This document shows positions 11,498-22,827 of a DNA stretch of 64,000 bases, in pieces. Origin of the DNA: Thinopyrum elongatum (Eukaryota; Streptophyta; Magnoliopsida; Poales; Poaceae). Below the pieces are notes generated by a model. It did not search any database and had not been told where the DNA came from. It saw only the letters and a list, made by a program, of their open reading frames with translations. How positions within the stretch are numbered: position 1 is the stretch's first letter; each line of letters opens with the position of its first letter. The stretch lies in the NCBI GenBank assembly GCA_011799875.1, contig CM022302.1, positions 103,791,230-103,855,229 of the forward strand, read 5' to 3'. The position numbers and the translations under genes are program-made.

Positions 11498-11512
11498 GTG
11501 GGATCATGAGCC
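11498..11512 (+). other. Primer binding site of the Copia element
   Basis: GTGGGATCATGAGCC directly follows the 5' LTR. It resembles the initiator-Met tRNA complement (TGGTATCAGAGC) used by most plant Copia elements, but with changes, so priming may be impaired. Confidence 0.65.
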
Positions 11513-12885
11513 GTGCTATGCGTAGATGCAGGTTGCGATCTAGAATACATGAGATGTATGTGTGTTGCACAATATAATTAGGTAGTAGATGAGTTCTATT
11601 ATTGAAAATTATTTGTGCGGGTAGCAGATGAAATCTGTTACCCGAGGTTCTTGTTGCTTCCCTGGAATTTGCATATTTCTGATCTTGATAACAGCATGGT
11701 GGAGTTTCAATGTTCTGGCAATCCGCGATCCTGATTGATCAACGAAGTGCTAACAGTCCATTGAATTCCACCATAGTTAAAAAGAAAGATGAAATTTCAC
11801 AAACGAAAGGGCAATGCAGATATGATCTGCACGGGGGTCATGCGTATGACGAAGTTTAGTATGGGGCTCGAGATTTTATTATCTCGGTTTTCATACACCC
11901 TGGAAAGTTAATCTAGCGACTTGAATTATCATACTTGATGATGGACATTGGTAGCTTCGGTTTGTTTTCGAAACCTTAGAAGCCACGTAAAACAAGTTTT
12001 TGCATGAACCGATTAGTGGCGTCTAACTTGGTTTTGCAGGAGGGTTTGCATGTGCATGTGATGTGGTATAGCAGTGCTCAAATTAATTTGATTATGTATG
12101 AGATGTCTATATGATGTAAATTGATTAACATGACCTGCGTGTCATGATTTGGCATGATGGCTGGAGCCATATGATTGCACTTTAAATGACCTGCGTGTCA
12201 ACCTTGTGTAATGCATTATTTTATTAGCTATAGAGATAGCAATATTATCTGGTGCATCGACAAGGTGGTGGCAATCTTCGCGAAGGTGAACACCGACGCG
12301 AATGCCGAAGACGAAGAAATAGAAGACTTCTCCGTCAAAAAGGGCTATACCATATCATGCTATTATGAATTGCCTGAGATGTTTATCCCTTATGATGCAC
12401 CCTTTTTGATTGCGCGGTAGTCGCTTTTATTAGGGTGATCTCTCACAAAAATATCATAGTTGATAGTGTTCTCCCAAGTGTAGCACCGTCACGGCACCTA
12501 ACTTTTCGGGGTGCGCCATGCTAACATGGGTACGAACGATTAGGGATGTGTGAGGCGGGTGAGTTCAGACCTCGCAGCGAGATCACTTGGTTGTCTTTGA
12601 CATTCAGGCATGACAGTCATGAGCTCGGAACACGCCCATCGAAAGATGAACAAGAGTCGCATAGAGATGTGATTGGCAGGTTGGCCTACCGGTTGAGATT
12701 TTTGTCATCAGTGGTGACTAACATCAATGACGAATAATCAAAACACGGGTCTTGAATCACTCATAATCAATTATGAGAGATATTGATTTGAGTGGGAGCG
12801 CGCTGTAGAATTAATTCTTTTAATTCTCAGTGCAATTAATTTTGAACATCGTCTAAGTGTGATTTGCTTAATAGTTGTAGAATAA
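11513..12885 (+). other. Leader region of the Copia element
   Basis: This lies between the PBS and the first recognisable gag remnant. One 69-codon open piece (12211-12420) has no recognisable domain. A ctgcgtgtca-type phrase recurs near 12134 and 12191. I see nothing else that can be supported. Confidence 0.5.
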
Positions 12886-13500
12886 TGGCTCGCGTTTCCA
12901 CCTTCCCTGTTAAAATTGAATAGCTGTTAAATATCTGGTTAACACTTTACGGTTGGTAACGTAATGTGAGGATTGTCCTCAAGAGTGCCGAGAAGGACTT
13001 TGTCCTATCGCATACTTTCGGTATTCTCTCTCTTATGCTATGGATCATGTGACTCTCGTCCTTCGATCCAAAAGCTAGAATTCCGTTTTCAGTCAAGTGC
13101 AATATGTTTGCTTCCATGAGACCCGAACTTCGATAGTTTGGGTAGTTATGTGATATTCATGGAATCTGAAAATCATTTTCAGAGACAGACAAAGGCTAAA
13201 AGATATGAGATATCCAAAGCAATGTTTGTTTGCAAACTATTAGTAAAGGAGTTTACTATGCATTAGACTGATAAGAGAGGGATCCAGAAGAACGCCTGTC
13301 ATATGATGAACGGTGAATAAAACAACAACTTAAAGAGAAAGGAAGTGTCCGAAGGGTGTTAGTAAGACTTTCACGCCTAGGAAGACCGGGGCTAACGCCA
13401 CTCTTAAGTTGGGTGCTTCTTCTGAGAGTAGGAGAAATACTAAAAGTTAAACTGTTAGAAGTATAAAGGCAGAAAGAAAGAAGACTGGAATATCCAGCTC
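12886..13500 (+). pseudogene. gag remnant of the Copia element
   Basis: Short translated pieces match the order of Angela/BARE gag: NVRIVLKSAEKDFVLSH near 12970, MFASMRPELR near 13110 and RYEISKAMFVCKLLVKE near 13200. A lysine-rich stretch follows. Stops and frameshifts separate them. No intact CCHC knuckle was found. Confidence 0.7.
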
Positions 13501-14099
13501 ATGTATGAATGTCATACAAGTTTTTGATGTATAGAAGGCTGGTTAAAGATATGGTTCTTGGGAATTATGGTTAAACATGTTAATCACTAATTCTTGGGTA
13601 TTGTGAGTTAATCACAAAGATACCCGCTCGATTGCATTCTGATGCAACTCGATGTAAGAACTACTACGGCCTGAAAGACTAGCCAGGAATGAGGTTGAGA
13701 TACACACATGGAACATAGTAAATGTTACTATACCTTCCATCGGTGTATTACCTATGTATTTACTTTCATAATTCATTTTAGAGTTTCACACTCTAGGCCT
13801 TTGCATAAGGTATCTTGCAAGAAGGTTGTTCATAAGAGAACTTTTTATGTTCGATGTTATGAATAACATAAGGGCCATACTTTCATTGAGAATGAGATGT
13901 ATGTTATGAATAATGATATTTATATATTACCTCTGGATTTACTTTCATAATTCATTTTAGAGTTTTACACTCTAGCCCCTTGCACAATGTTGTTGAAAAA
14001 GGGTTGTTCATAAAAGAACAATTGTTGTTCAGTGTTATGAATAACATGAAGAGCCATGCTTCCATCCAGATGGGACGTAGGTTATGAATATTGATGGTA

Positions 14100-15040
14100 A
14101 TATGATACATCCATAACACTGACGCTAAATGTCACAAGACTAAAAGAATACCACACAAGTGTGGCACTGCATTTGGTCACATTGGAGAAACCCGCATGGA
14201 AAATTCCATTATGATGGATTTTGAAGTCATTTGATTTTGAATCATCTGACACTTGCAACTTTTCTTCGAAAAGTGAAGTGACTAAAATACCGTTCACAGG
14301 CCATAAGGAACGAGCAAAGAACGTATTGGTGATCATGCATCATGATGTATGTAGTCCAATAAATGTTGTTGCAAGTAGTGGATTTATCTATCTTCAGAAA
14401 TGACTCAAGTAGATATATGGATATTTACTTGATGGGACGTAAGTCTAGATCTTTTGAATTCATTCGAAAGGTTTTTCAAAAATGAAGTAGAAGTTATTGT
14501 AACAAGAAAATTCTGTTTCTACAATTCGATTGCAGAAAGGAATATTTGAGTTACAAGTTTAGCGAATGTCTGATGAGTTGTGAAAAGAGTTTCATAACTT
14601 ACACCTCCCGGAACACCACTGTGAGTGGAAAGTCCTTGAAGATGTAATCGAACCATTTATGACATGGTAAGATCAAAGATGACATAAATAAATTTGCCAT
14701 TATCCCTTTTAAAAGGTGATGCTTTAGAGACTGCGGCTTTTACACTGAAAAGAGCTCCATCGGGTCTGTTGAAATGACGCCATGGTATGGTACGCCCAAC
14801 CATGTTATATCTTTTCTTAAAACATTTGGAATATGGGGCTTGTGTAAAAGGTTACAAACCTATTCCAAATCAGACAAGTGCTACTTTGTAGGTTATCCCA
14901 AAATGTTGGGTATTCCTCCCTCACTATGCCGAGGCAAATTGGTTTGCCACTAAGAACGGTATGCTTTTTGAAGAAAATGGTTCTTTCAAAAAGGTGAGTG
15001 GGAGAATAGTGCAACTCGACGAGATAAATAGTATCTTCGT
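14100..15040 (+). pseudogene. Integrase remnant of the Copia element
   Basis: The stretch at 14221-14400 reads SFDFESSDTCNFSSKSEV, KIPFTGHKERAKNVL and HHDVCSPINV, the GAG-pre-integrase and integrase-core start of BARE-type elements. Near 14820-15035 come degenerate copies of the post-core motifs, ending VSGRIVQLDEI. The catalytic core between them is decayed and I could not place all DDE residues. Confidence 0.75.
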
Positions 15041-16020
15041 CATCAGATCAAAGGAAAGAGACCTTGGAAGTAATTCCAGAGTTTCCTACTGCGACTGATA
15101 CGGAAGTCTCTACAATAAAATGTATGGACTTCAGTCGAACTTGCAGCTGAACCACGTAGGCAAGGCTCGTGCTAACCTATCAGGTGCGCAACGAGATATT
15201 GTTGTTAGACAACAGTATACCTACGATACACAAGGAAGCGTTGATGGGCCCTGACTCCGAAATTGGCTAAATGCCAATACAATCCGAGATAGTTTCCATA
15301 TAAATGATTCAAGATTAAAATCTTGATACACCTTTCGGAAGACTTAGAGTCTAACGAATATTTATGGAACTATAACTGATACGAATAAAAATGTTTTATC
15401 CATAAAGCTCGACTTGTTGCAATAACAAGTTCAAGGAGTTGACTACGATGAGATTGTCTCACCGTAGCGATGCTTAAAGTCGGTTCGGGTTGAACTAGCA
15501 ATTAAGACATATTTCAATCATGAGATATGAAACATGGATGACAAAAGGATTTCCATCTGATGGAAATAAAACCTAGGACTTGTATGTGATACAGTCCAAA
15601 GTAATTTGTCGATCCAGAGGATGCTAGTAGGTATGCAAACTTCAGAGTTCCAGCGATGGACAGAAGAGAGCAAAATGGAGTTAGAATCTTCGTGTTTTGA
15701 TGAAATGGTCAAAAAGGGTTTTGACTTCATCAATGGGTAACGAAGATGCTTGTAATTCAAGAAAGTAAGTGGGAGCATAATAATATTTCTAAAAACCTTG
15801 TGTGCTTGACACATTGGTAATTGGAATTAAATTTCTTGACACGAATCAGGACTTCATTTAAAAAGGGTTTTTTTTATGAAGTGCTTGGGCTAAATAGCCT
15901 TAATATTAGGCATGATGATCTATGGAGATAGATTTACCTGATGGGGCTGAGCAAAGATACATATTGACAAAATGCTAAAACCTTTTAGTATTAAAAAATG
16001 TCAAGGAGTGATTCTTGCCG
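15041..16020 (+). pseudogene. Reverse transcriptase remnant of the Copia element
   Basis: Near 15435 the sequence reads DYDEIVSP, then a stop, then LKSVR, the second conserved block of Copia RT. Upstream is a degraded version of the fingers region. No readable YVDD box was found. Order and position fit Copia pol (integrase before RT). Confidence 0.65.
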
Positions 16021-16199
16021 AAGTCACATGGAAAGAGTTTTTGCAAGACTCGGTGTCCCAAAACACTGATGAGCAAAATACATGATGGAGATTCCACACA
16101 CTCTTGTGTTTGGATTAATCATGTATTCCATGGTATGTAAAACAACCAGATATGTCCAATACTCCCAAAGTTGTTGCGAGTATAGATACCAAAGTGAGC

Positions 16200-16620
16200 A
16201 AAAGTACTGATCATGGGACAACAGTGAAAAAGGGTCATTGAGTACTATAGTAGCACTGATGACATGTTTTCTCGCAAGCGGAGATCATGAAGAGTTCGTT
16301 GTAAAAGGTTACATCGATACAGTCTTCATCCATGCTCCAAGCGATTTTCGATTTAAGTTAAGGGTTTTGTGTAATACACAATATGGTGGCACGATAGTTG
16401 GAAATTGTTCCAAACAAGTTACTATGGCGAATTCTATAACAGAGGCAAAGTATGTTGCCGCTTTTAAAAGCGACAAAGAAGATGTTGAATCATATAGTTC
16501 ATTCATGAACTTAGTATGGTTCCAAGATGGCTTTTGTCAATGGGACACTACTACAGGTAGTTGCACCATAACTCAGTCTGAGGAATCCAGGTTCGACCTG
16601 TGATTCGCATACATACCAAG
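16200..16620 (+). pseudogene. RNase H remnant of the Copia element
   Basis: The open piece at 16238-16603 contains VKGYIDTVFIH, GGTIVGNCSKQVTMANSITE and AKYVAAF, a decayed form of the Copia RNase H (GYTDAS..., SSKQ, STTEAEY). The first catalytic Asp is present in YIDT, but the conserved Glu of TEAEY is changed to Lys. It is open for 122 codons but clearly not a working enzyme. Confidence 0.75.
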
Positions 16621-16804
16621 CCAAGTCCACACAAAATATGAATTTTGTGAAAGCGTGAAGACGCGAGGATATGCAAAGATACACACGGAGCTGAAGTCGT
16701 CAGATCCGTTGGACATCAGGCTATACCACAAGCGAAGCATATTTACACCGGTGTGCCACAGGTGTAAAGTGCATTAGCATTAACTAGATTATTGACTCTA
16801 GTGC

Positions 16805-16813
16805 AAGTGGGAG
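16805..16813 (+). other. Polypurine tract of the Copia element
   Basis: AAGTGGGAG lies just before the 3' LTR within the context GACTCTAGTGCAAGTGGGAG, which matches the Angela/BARE polypurine tract from which plus-strand DNA synthesis starts. Confidence 0.8.
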
Positions 16814-16815
16814 TC

Positions 16816-18991
16816 TGTAGGAGATATGCCCTAGAGGCAATAATAAATGTTATTATTTATCTCCGTGTTCATAATTAGGTTTATGTTCCATGCTATAACT
16901 GCTGTGGTTCCCGAGCCCGTATATCCATAAAGGCTCTGGGGAAAACCCATGTGCACGTGTGGAATAATAAATGGTAAAATGTATTCCTAGTCATGCCTCT
17001 AAGACTAGCTCAAGTGTTGCATGATGATTATGTTTTCCCAATCATGGGCATGTCTATGCCATCAACTTTGAGGGCACAATGTTAGAAGAACATTTGTGTT
17101 GAATCGACCCGATTGGTGTTATGCTATGAGATTCATTCGTCACAAGTTAATGGTTAATAACACAGAGATGGTTAACGTTTGCATGATTCCTCAGACCATG
17201 AGAGTATCGAGTTTCTTCATGCTTGCTTCATGAACTTTGGGGTTTGTTAAACGTCATCCGTAAATGGGTGGCTATTACGGCGGCTTACGGGTTCATGGGA
17301 AAGTATGTCAAGTAACTTGATAGCTCAAGATTGGGATTTGCTCCTCCGACGATGGAGAGATATCTCTGGGCCCTCTCGGTGTTACGGTATCCATCATCGT
17401 CTGGCCAGACACTTTGTGATTTGATCACGGGGATGCGGAACACGGTAACGAGAAAAGAGAACAATACCGGTAACGAGGTAACTAGCATAGTGGACAAGTT
17501 GTTGATCCACGGGAATGCCAACATGTCTCACCTCAGGTATTTGTAACATATCGCGAAGCAACAGGAATAGCACACGGCAACTGGAGGTTCACTCGAATAT
17601 TCATTCGTGTGGGTATAGGGGTCAATATGGGTGTCCACGGCTCCGATGTTGATCATTGATCGGAAGGGGTTCCGTGTCATGTCTATACTTCACCGAACCT
17701 ATAGGGTCACACGCTTAAGGGTCATCTATCTGCTGAATACTAGACAGGGAGTCTGAGAGAAAATCACCGAAAAAGTTTCGGACACCGAAAAGTTTCAGAC
17801 AGCGGAAAAGTTCCGCAGAGAGAGGTCACCGGATGAGTTCCGGTGAAACTGAAAAGTTGTTTCAGAGGATACCATTAAGTCAAATTGGTTTCGGCACATG
17901 CCTGATAAATCTTGGAGGGTGCCAGAATCATTCTGGAAACTTCTGGGAATTTTCTGGAAGAAAAACCGGAAATGTTTCGGAGCTGCCGGAACCGCTTCAG
18001 ATGCTTTTCGCAGATGAAAATCACTAATCTGGAATTGTTCCAGAACGCATTGAAAATTATTTTAGTGGGTACTGGAATTGTTCTAAGCCCACATAAATAT
18101 TTTCAGTTCGAACGGACGCTGAAAAATGTCGTCGTGAATAGTGAAAGTGCTTTTTGGATAATTTTTGGAAGCCACCTTTTAGGGCTTTTGCTAAAGGCTT
18201 CTAGAAGGTGATGTGGATGGATGAGAACCCCCTTTGGGGGGGCCCTCATGGGGGAGTGGCCGGCCACACTAGGGGCTCCACCTTGGAGCCCCTCTTGTTC
18301 CTTGGTTTCTCCTTTAGGTCCTTGTGGAAGGACTTCCCTCATATGCCTTTGGGTTTTATTGGATAACTACCCTACCCCTTGGCTTTCCTATAAATAGAGG
18401 TGGAGGGGCAGCCCTCCACACTCATCCCTTGCTCTCATACACATGCCAAGATGTTATCTGGCTTCTCTCTCCCTCCCACGAAAAGAGTTTCGTAGAGCCG
18501 AAAGGCTGTCTGGGTTCCGGCAGGAACTAGTTCTGGACGGCGAAGCCCTGCCGGATAGATGACACCGTATGTGTGCAACTCTGTAGAGAGGTCGTAGTTT
18601 CGATCTTAGTGCCCGAGGGGCTGTTCGAGAGTGCCTCCCGAAGGGCTGTCCAAGTGATGGTCCGAGTTCTGTGAGTCCTCCCGAAGGGCTGTCCGAGTGA
18701 CCGTCCGAGTTTCGAAGGTCCTCCCGAAGGGCTGTCCGCAACACCGTCCGGGGGACTGTCCGACCGCCTCCCGGAGGGCTGTCCGAGTGGCGGATGAGGG
18801 TATACATCCTCGCGGTTGGGAGGTTGTAAATCCTAGCTGCGGGGATCTGCACCGCCGATCGTCATCGACTCTACTTCAGCTGCGCTACGAGTCGGTAACG
18901 AAAATGATCAAACCTTGTATGCAGTCTCCATAGTGGTCCTGGGCTGGTGCGTAGGTCGGAAATTTTTTGTTTTCTGCTGCGTTACCCTACA
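16816..18991 (+). repeat. 3' LTR of the complete Copia element
   Basis: It is 2176 bp, nearly identical to 9345-11497, with the same TG...CA ends. Extra bases relative to the 5' LTR occur at about 18159-18170 and 18211-18221. TSD ACTGT follows at 18992-18996. Confidence 0.95.
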
Positions 18992-18996
18992 ACTGT

Positions 18997-20163
18997 AACT
19001 CGGGCTTGCCCTCGGGGTTGAATGAATCCGCTCCCAACTATATGAATAAGCCGCCTGCTATGCCACCGCTGTCTGAAGAAGCTCCCCGGCTCTTCGTATC
19101 TCCATCACAGTTGGTGACTCGCCTTCAACAGAGAGAGCCGCTAATCGTGTAGCTTCCGCAATCATATTGTCCAAGGGGTTAGAATAATGACCCGGCGGTG
19201 TTGGGACATGCCGAGGTGGGGTCAAATTCAAACGGGGCGGGTCTACAGCACGTGGTTGAACCGTCGCTCCAGTCCCGGTCGCCTCAACATCCCGGTTCAC
19301 CATGGGCGGGTTACTAGTTCCAGCCCCAGGTGTGTTGAAAAGATTCCTTGCATCATACTCCGGAGGTAGACGACTCTGGTGCCTCCTTCACAGAACGGCG
19401 TTAGATGCATTCTGATCCAGGCCTAACCGGAAATTCTCTGATTGAATCCGTTGGGACGCAACGTCTAGGGCGGCTCGTTTTGTTGCCATCCTAGTATTTT
19501 CAGCATTAAACTCCTCCTTGGCTTGAGCTATCTCATCTCGCAGCTTCGCGACATCCATCTTATGCTGTGCTTGATTCTTCGGTGTTACCTATGCAGCTAA
19601 TAAGGTCGCCAAAGCCTACAAGAGCTCAGATAAAACTTGAGCCGGCGGGCGCGCAGAGTTACTCGCCACGGCCGTTGCCGCGGCCGTTGAACCGGAAGTC
19701 ATGGCTGCAGTAGTTGATGAATTGAGCACTGGTTGAGTGCCGGCCATGAAGATCGCGACTCTGTTCGGCGGCTCATGGGGTCCGGAATACTGTCACTATC
19801 GAAATAGCCCCCAATCCGGCCGTCTTGTAACTGATACATTGAATCGGTCTCGCCGGTTGAGGACTCATCACCAGAGTAGATGGCCGTCTCTCCACCGGAT
19901 ACAGTTCCTTCCTCAAGATCCGCCCCTTGGATGCAACCAACAAAGGCGCGCTTTATGGCGGGTTGAAACTTGGCGGGTCGTGCACGCTGAGCCGTCTCGA
20001 CGATGTTGGTGTAGGTGTCCGGCTCAGGCTCTGACTCACCGATCTTGCCAATGAAGACATGGATTCCGCCGAAGGGGACCCGGTACCCGTACTCGATTGA
20101 GCCAGCCTCAGGGCCCCAGCCTGCGTCGTCGATGTAGAGCTTGCCGCGACGACTCTTGGTCAT
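18997..20163 (-). pseudogene. gag of element A, N-terminal part
   Basis: The first ATG after the PBS on the minus strand is at 20163 and opens GRMTKSRRGKLYIDDAGWGP, then FGGIHVFIGKIGESEPEP. Further on, PPRHVPTPPGHYSNPLDNMI precedes the Copia insertion. Stops and frame changes occur after about 19699. Element B has the same block order. The insertion separates it from the capsid part at 8161-9339. Confidence 0.8.
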
Positions 20164-20231
20164 TCGGCCCACAGCGTATCCCTTGATCCCTGCGAAGTTA
20201 CCCTTCAAGAACTCGAAACCACCGTGTGCTG

Positions 20232-20250
20232 GCCCCACGGTGGGCGCCAA
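20232..20250 (-). other. Primer binding site of element A
   Basis: Read on the minus strand this is TTGGCGCCCACCGTGGGGC, one base beyond the LTR end. The same word starts the interior of B and D. It marks the 5' end of the interior and so fixes orientation. Confidence 0.85.
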
Positions 20251-20251
20251 C

Positions 20252-20771
20252 TGTCGTGGACTTAACATGGCAGATGCCTTAGCGAAAGGACTTAGGTGTG
20301 GAGCCATCGCAACTAGGTTAGTTTGAAGGGGTTGAATGGGACAAAGGACACAGAGAGTTTACCCAGGTTCGGCCCCTCTCAATGAGGTAAAAGCCTACGT
20401 CCTGCTTTTAGTTGTATTGCTGGAGTTTCGATTACAAGGGAGCGAATACGCTTGAGCTAGCTCTCGATTGATTGTTTTCCTGAGTTAACCTGCCGTCGGA
20501 TCACCCCTTTATATATGCAGGTGGATGCCCGGCGGCTTACAGAGTCCCGGCCGGCTCATACACAACGTGTCCGGCTCAGTGACTAACTAAGCTTGCCTTA
20601 CAATACAAGTTAATCATATGGCGGTTCATCCTCTTGGGCCTCAAGTCGCCTCTGGGTCTTGGGCCTTCAATAGGCTTGCTTCATGACCCGCCATCTTCAT
20701 CTTTAAGTCGCCAGTGGTATGACCCGGCCCCTCCTGGGCGGGTCATACCCAATAGTTATATCCCCAAGACA
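20252..20771 (-). repeat. 5' LTR of element A
   Basis: On the minus strand the LTR begins TGTCTTGGGGATATAAC and ends CCACGACA. It is 520 bp and homologous to the LTR of B at 33651-34200. Directly to its right (20772 on) is the antisense gene of B, cut off mid-domain, and there is no purine tract at the junction. This fits insertion of A into B better than a shared LTR. Confidence 0.85.
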
Positions 20772-22494
20772 GCTGGAGAGAACCCCTTGCCGAGTTTCCG
20801 TTCCTACCGGCTCACCACCATCGGCCAGCTTCCAGGTCATTTAACTGCTACCAAGCGTGCCCCCTTTGCTGCCACTTTTTCAAAGATAAGGGCCTTGCTC
20901 ACCAATGGCCTAACCGGAGTTGATGTGGTCCACTGCTGGGTCGCCTGGAGAATTTTGCCATTGAGCCGGCGCAACAGCTTAATGTGTCAGTACACCGGTG
21001 ACCCCAAAGACTCGCAGTGCTACAATCAAGCTCGTTTGACTGATAAAGAGATCAATGAGATGGTCAAGACACTGCTCGGCGAAACTCTGGAAAACTGCAG
21101 CAAAGTGGGATTGAATCCTTTCTGCACACTTAACCCGGCTCCTCCTGTAAGTAATCAGACCAAACTTCATCCTGTTTACTCATCTCTTTAATTTTTACCT
21201 TATTTCAACTATTTGCTCACATTTATACAGGCCGACTCTCCTTTCTGGAGTAAGAAACTTCAAGCCACCACCCCAGCCAAGAAGCCCAAAACAAAGACTA
21301 AGGGTCCAGGTCGTTGCAAGAAACCATCAGCCGAAGAACTGCTCCATCTCGATGATGAGTCGGAGGTAGAACTTGATTCCCTTGGCTTTCTTTTCATGCA
21401 ACTTATTGACACTGATTCCTCTTAGGAAGAGGCAGAGACCATCCATGCAGACATAGCAGAGGTAACTATAATTTCCTCCGACTTAGAACACTTGCCAAGA
21501 AAAGTAAGGTTTTCTCACCCTCTTTCTTATTTGGATCCCAACTTTCTTTTGAAGAAACAGCAACATGAATTGAGGCGTAAGACCCAGAGTGATGGCACTG
21601 AAGATCTAGTGTCCAGCTTACCCAACACCCCAACTCCTCTAAAGCGTCAAAATGAGGTGCCTCATAGCCCGATCCTTTCCTTTCCAAAGGCTGGTCTCAT
21701 TCGTCAGCCTCTTAATCCATCCGACTCAAATTATCAGGGGACGCCTCCGTCATCCGGCGACTCTAGTAGAACTCAAATTCCCACTTTCAAGATCGCCCAG
21801 GGGTAAGTATTTTCATTTGTTCATAAATGACTTGTAGTGATATACTTATGAACTTTGTATCCTTGTCACAGAGGTGTTGCCAAGGCGGGCAAGAAACAAA
21901 AGTTGGGCGGGTCTTCAAAGGATCCCAAAACTGCTGAACCAGAGAAGCAGACGGCAGAAATTTCTGAGGCCCTCATTCGAGATCCTGAAGAGCCTGTCAA
22001 TGACCGGCCACCGTCAATTGATGCTACTGTCCTTGAACAAATGGACAGTAATATTAACCCGGCTGCCAGTCATGACCCGCCGAGCCCTAAGCCGCCCAGT
22101 CCTGCCAAGTCCACTGTCAAGAGCCCTACTACTGACGCTGATGACATCACTGTTACCGGGTCAGCTTTTAAGCCGCCCGAGGCCTCTAGAGTCCTAGCCA
22201 AGCATTCAGCCAAGGAAGAAACGCCTTCAATGGAGAAAGGCAAAGCTAAGCTGGACCTAGAGAGCTATTCCTCCTTCAGTGCAGGTGACGTGTACGCGGG
22301 CTATCTGAGCCGCCTTAACACAAGCCGGGATATGGAAGCCGGGCTGGTTGAGTTGATGAAGCAGAAGTATGAGGTATGAAAATATCCAACCTCTCCTTAG
22401 CTTTAGGCATATACATATGTCCATACTAGCCCCCAAGTCTGAAGTATAGGAAAAAATGCTGACTATGCTTTAGACTTGTAAAATTTCCAAAGTG

Positions 22495-22781
22495 TAGCCC
22501 CCAAGGGCCGGCTTGTCTTGAAAAGACGAGCCGGGTCTTTATTTTCTTTATAGAACCAAATAGGTAGCCCCCAAGGGCTGGCTTAAACTGATAAGATAAG
22601 CCGGGTCTTGATAACCTTAATAGAATCAAAAATCAAACATGTAGCCCCCAAGGGCCGGCTTAAGCTGACAGGATGAGCCGGATCTCAATGACCTTAATAG
22701 AATCAAACACATAGCCCCCAAGGGCTGGCTTAAGCTGAGAGGATGAGCCGGGTCTCAATCAGAAATTGAAATGACCTACAT
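22495..22781 (+). repeat. Four-unit hairpin repeat in intron 3 of antisense gene B
   Basis: Units start at 22495, 22565, 22642 and 22712 (period 70-77). Each opens TAGCCCCCAAGGGC(C/T)GGCTT and contains an inverted pair. In the first unit CCGGCTTGTCTT pairs with AAGACGAGCCGG; in the second CTGGCTTA pairs with TAAGCCGG. Where the arms vary, pairing is mostly kept, partly through G-U pairs. Confidence 0.85.
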
Positions 22782-22782
22782 T

Positions 22783-22827
22783 AGCCCCCAAGTGCCGAGT
22801 ATATTGCTTGCAATGTGCTTGGGGCTT
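22783..22827 (+). other. Predicted hairpin downstream of the intronic repeats, element B
   Basis: AGCCCCCAAGTGC on the left faces GTGCTTGGGGCT on the right, with a short AT-rich loop. It has the same position and design as 1614-1658 in A. Confidence 0.6.

Larger units (their letters stand above)
9345..18991 (+). mobile_element. Complete Copia element, Angela/BARE-like, with degenerate interior
   Basis: Direct LTRs of 2153 and 2176 bp begin TGTAGG and end CCCTACA. The target site duplication ACTGT is at 9340-9344 and 18992-18996. The PBS follows the 5' LTR, and a CTAGTGCAAGTGGGAG-type polypurine region precedes the 3' LTR, both as in Angela/BARE. By eye the LTRs differ by about 17 substitutions and a few indels, near 0.8 percent. 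The interior keeps the order gag, integrase, RT, RNase H but no usable frame. I infer a young insertion of a non-autonomous copy mobilised by proteins supplied in trans. Confidence 0.92.
1..20771 (-). mobile_element. Element A: Tat-type Ty3/Gypsy retrotransposon, left end outside window
   Basis: Read on the minus strand the order is 5' LTR (20252-20771), PBS, gag, protease, RT, degenerate RNase H, second RNase H, integrase (pol stop at 3931), then a non-coding stretch and a gene of opposite polarity (1-2721, plus). The 3' LTR lies beyond base 1. A second, archaeal-type RNase H downstream of the ancestral one and an antisense gene 3' of integrase are established marks of the Tat lineage. A Copia element (9345-18991) splits gag. 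The coding parts carry many stops and frameshifts, so the copy is not autonomous. It shares layout and close sequence with element B. Confidence 0.88.

Noticed and set aside
22495..22781. CRISPR-like array of regularly spaced repeats
   Set aside because: Units are adjacent and diverged without unique spacers, in a plant retrotransposon intron with no cas genes.
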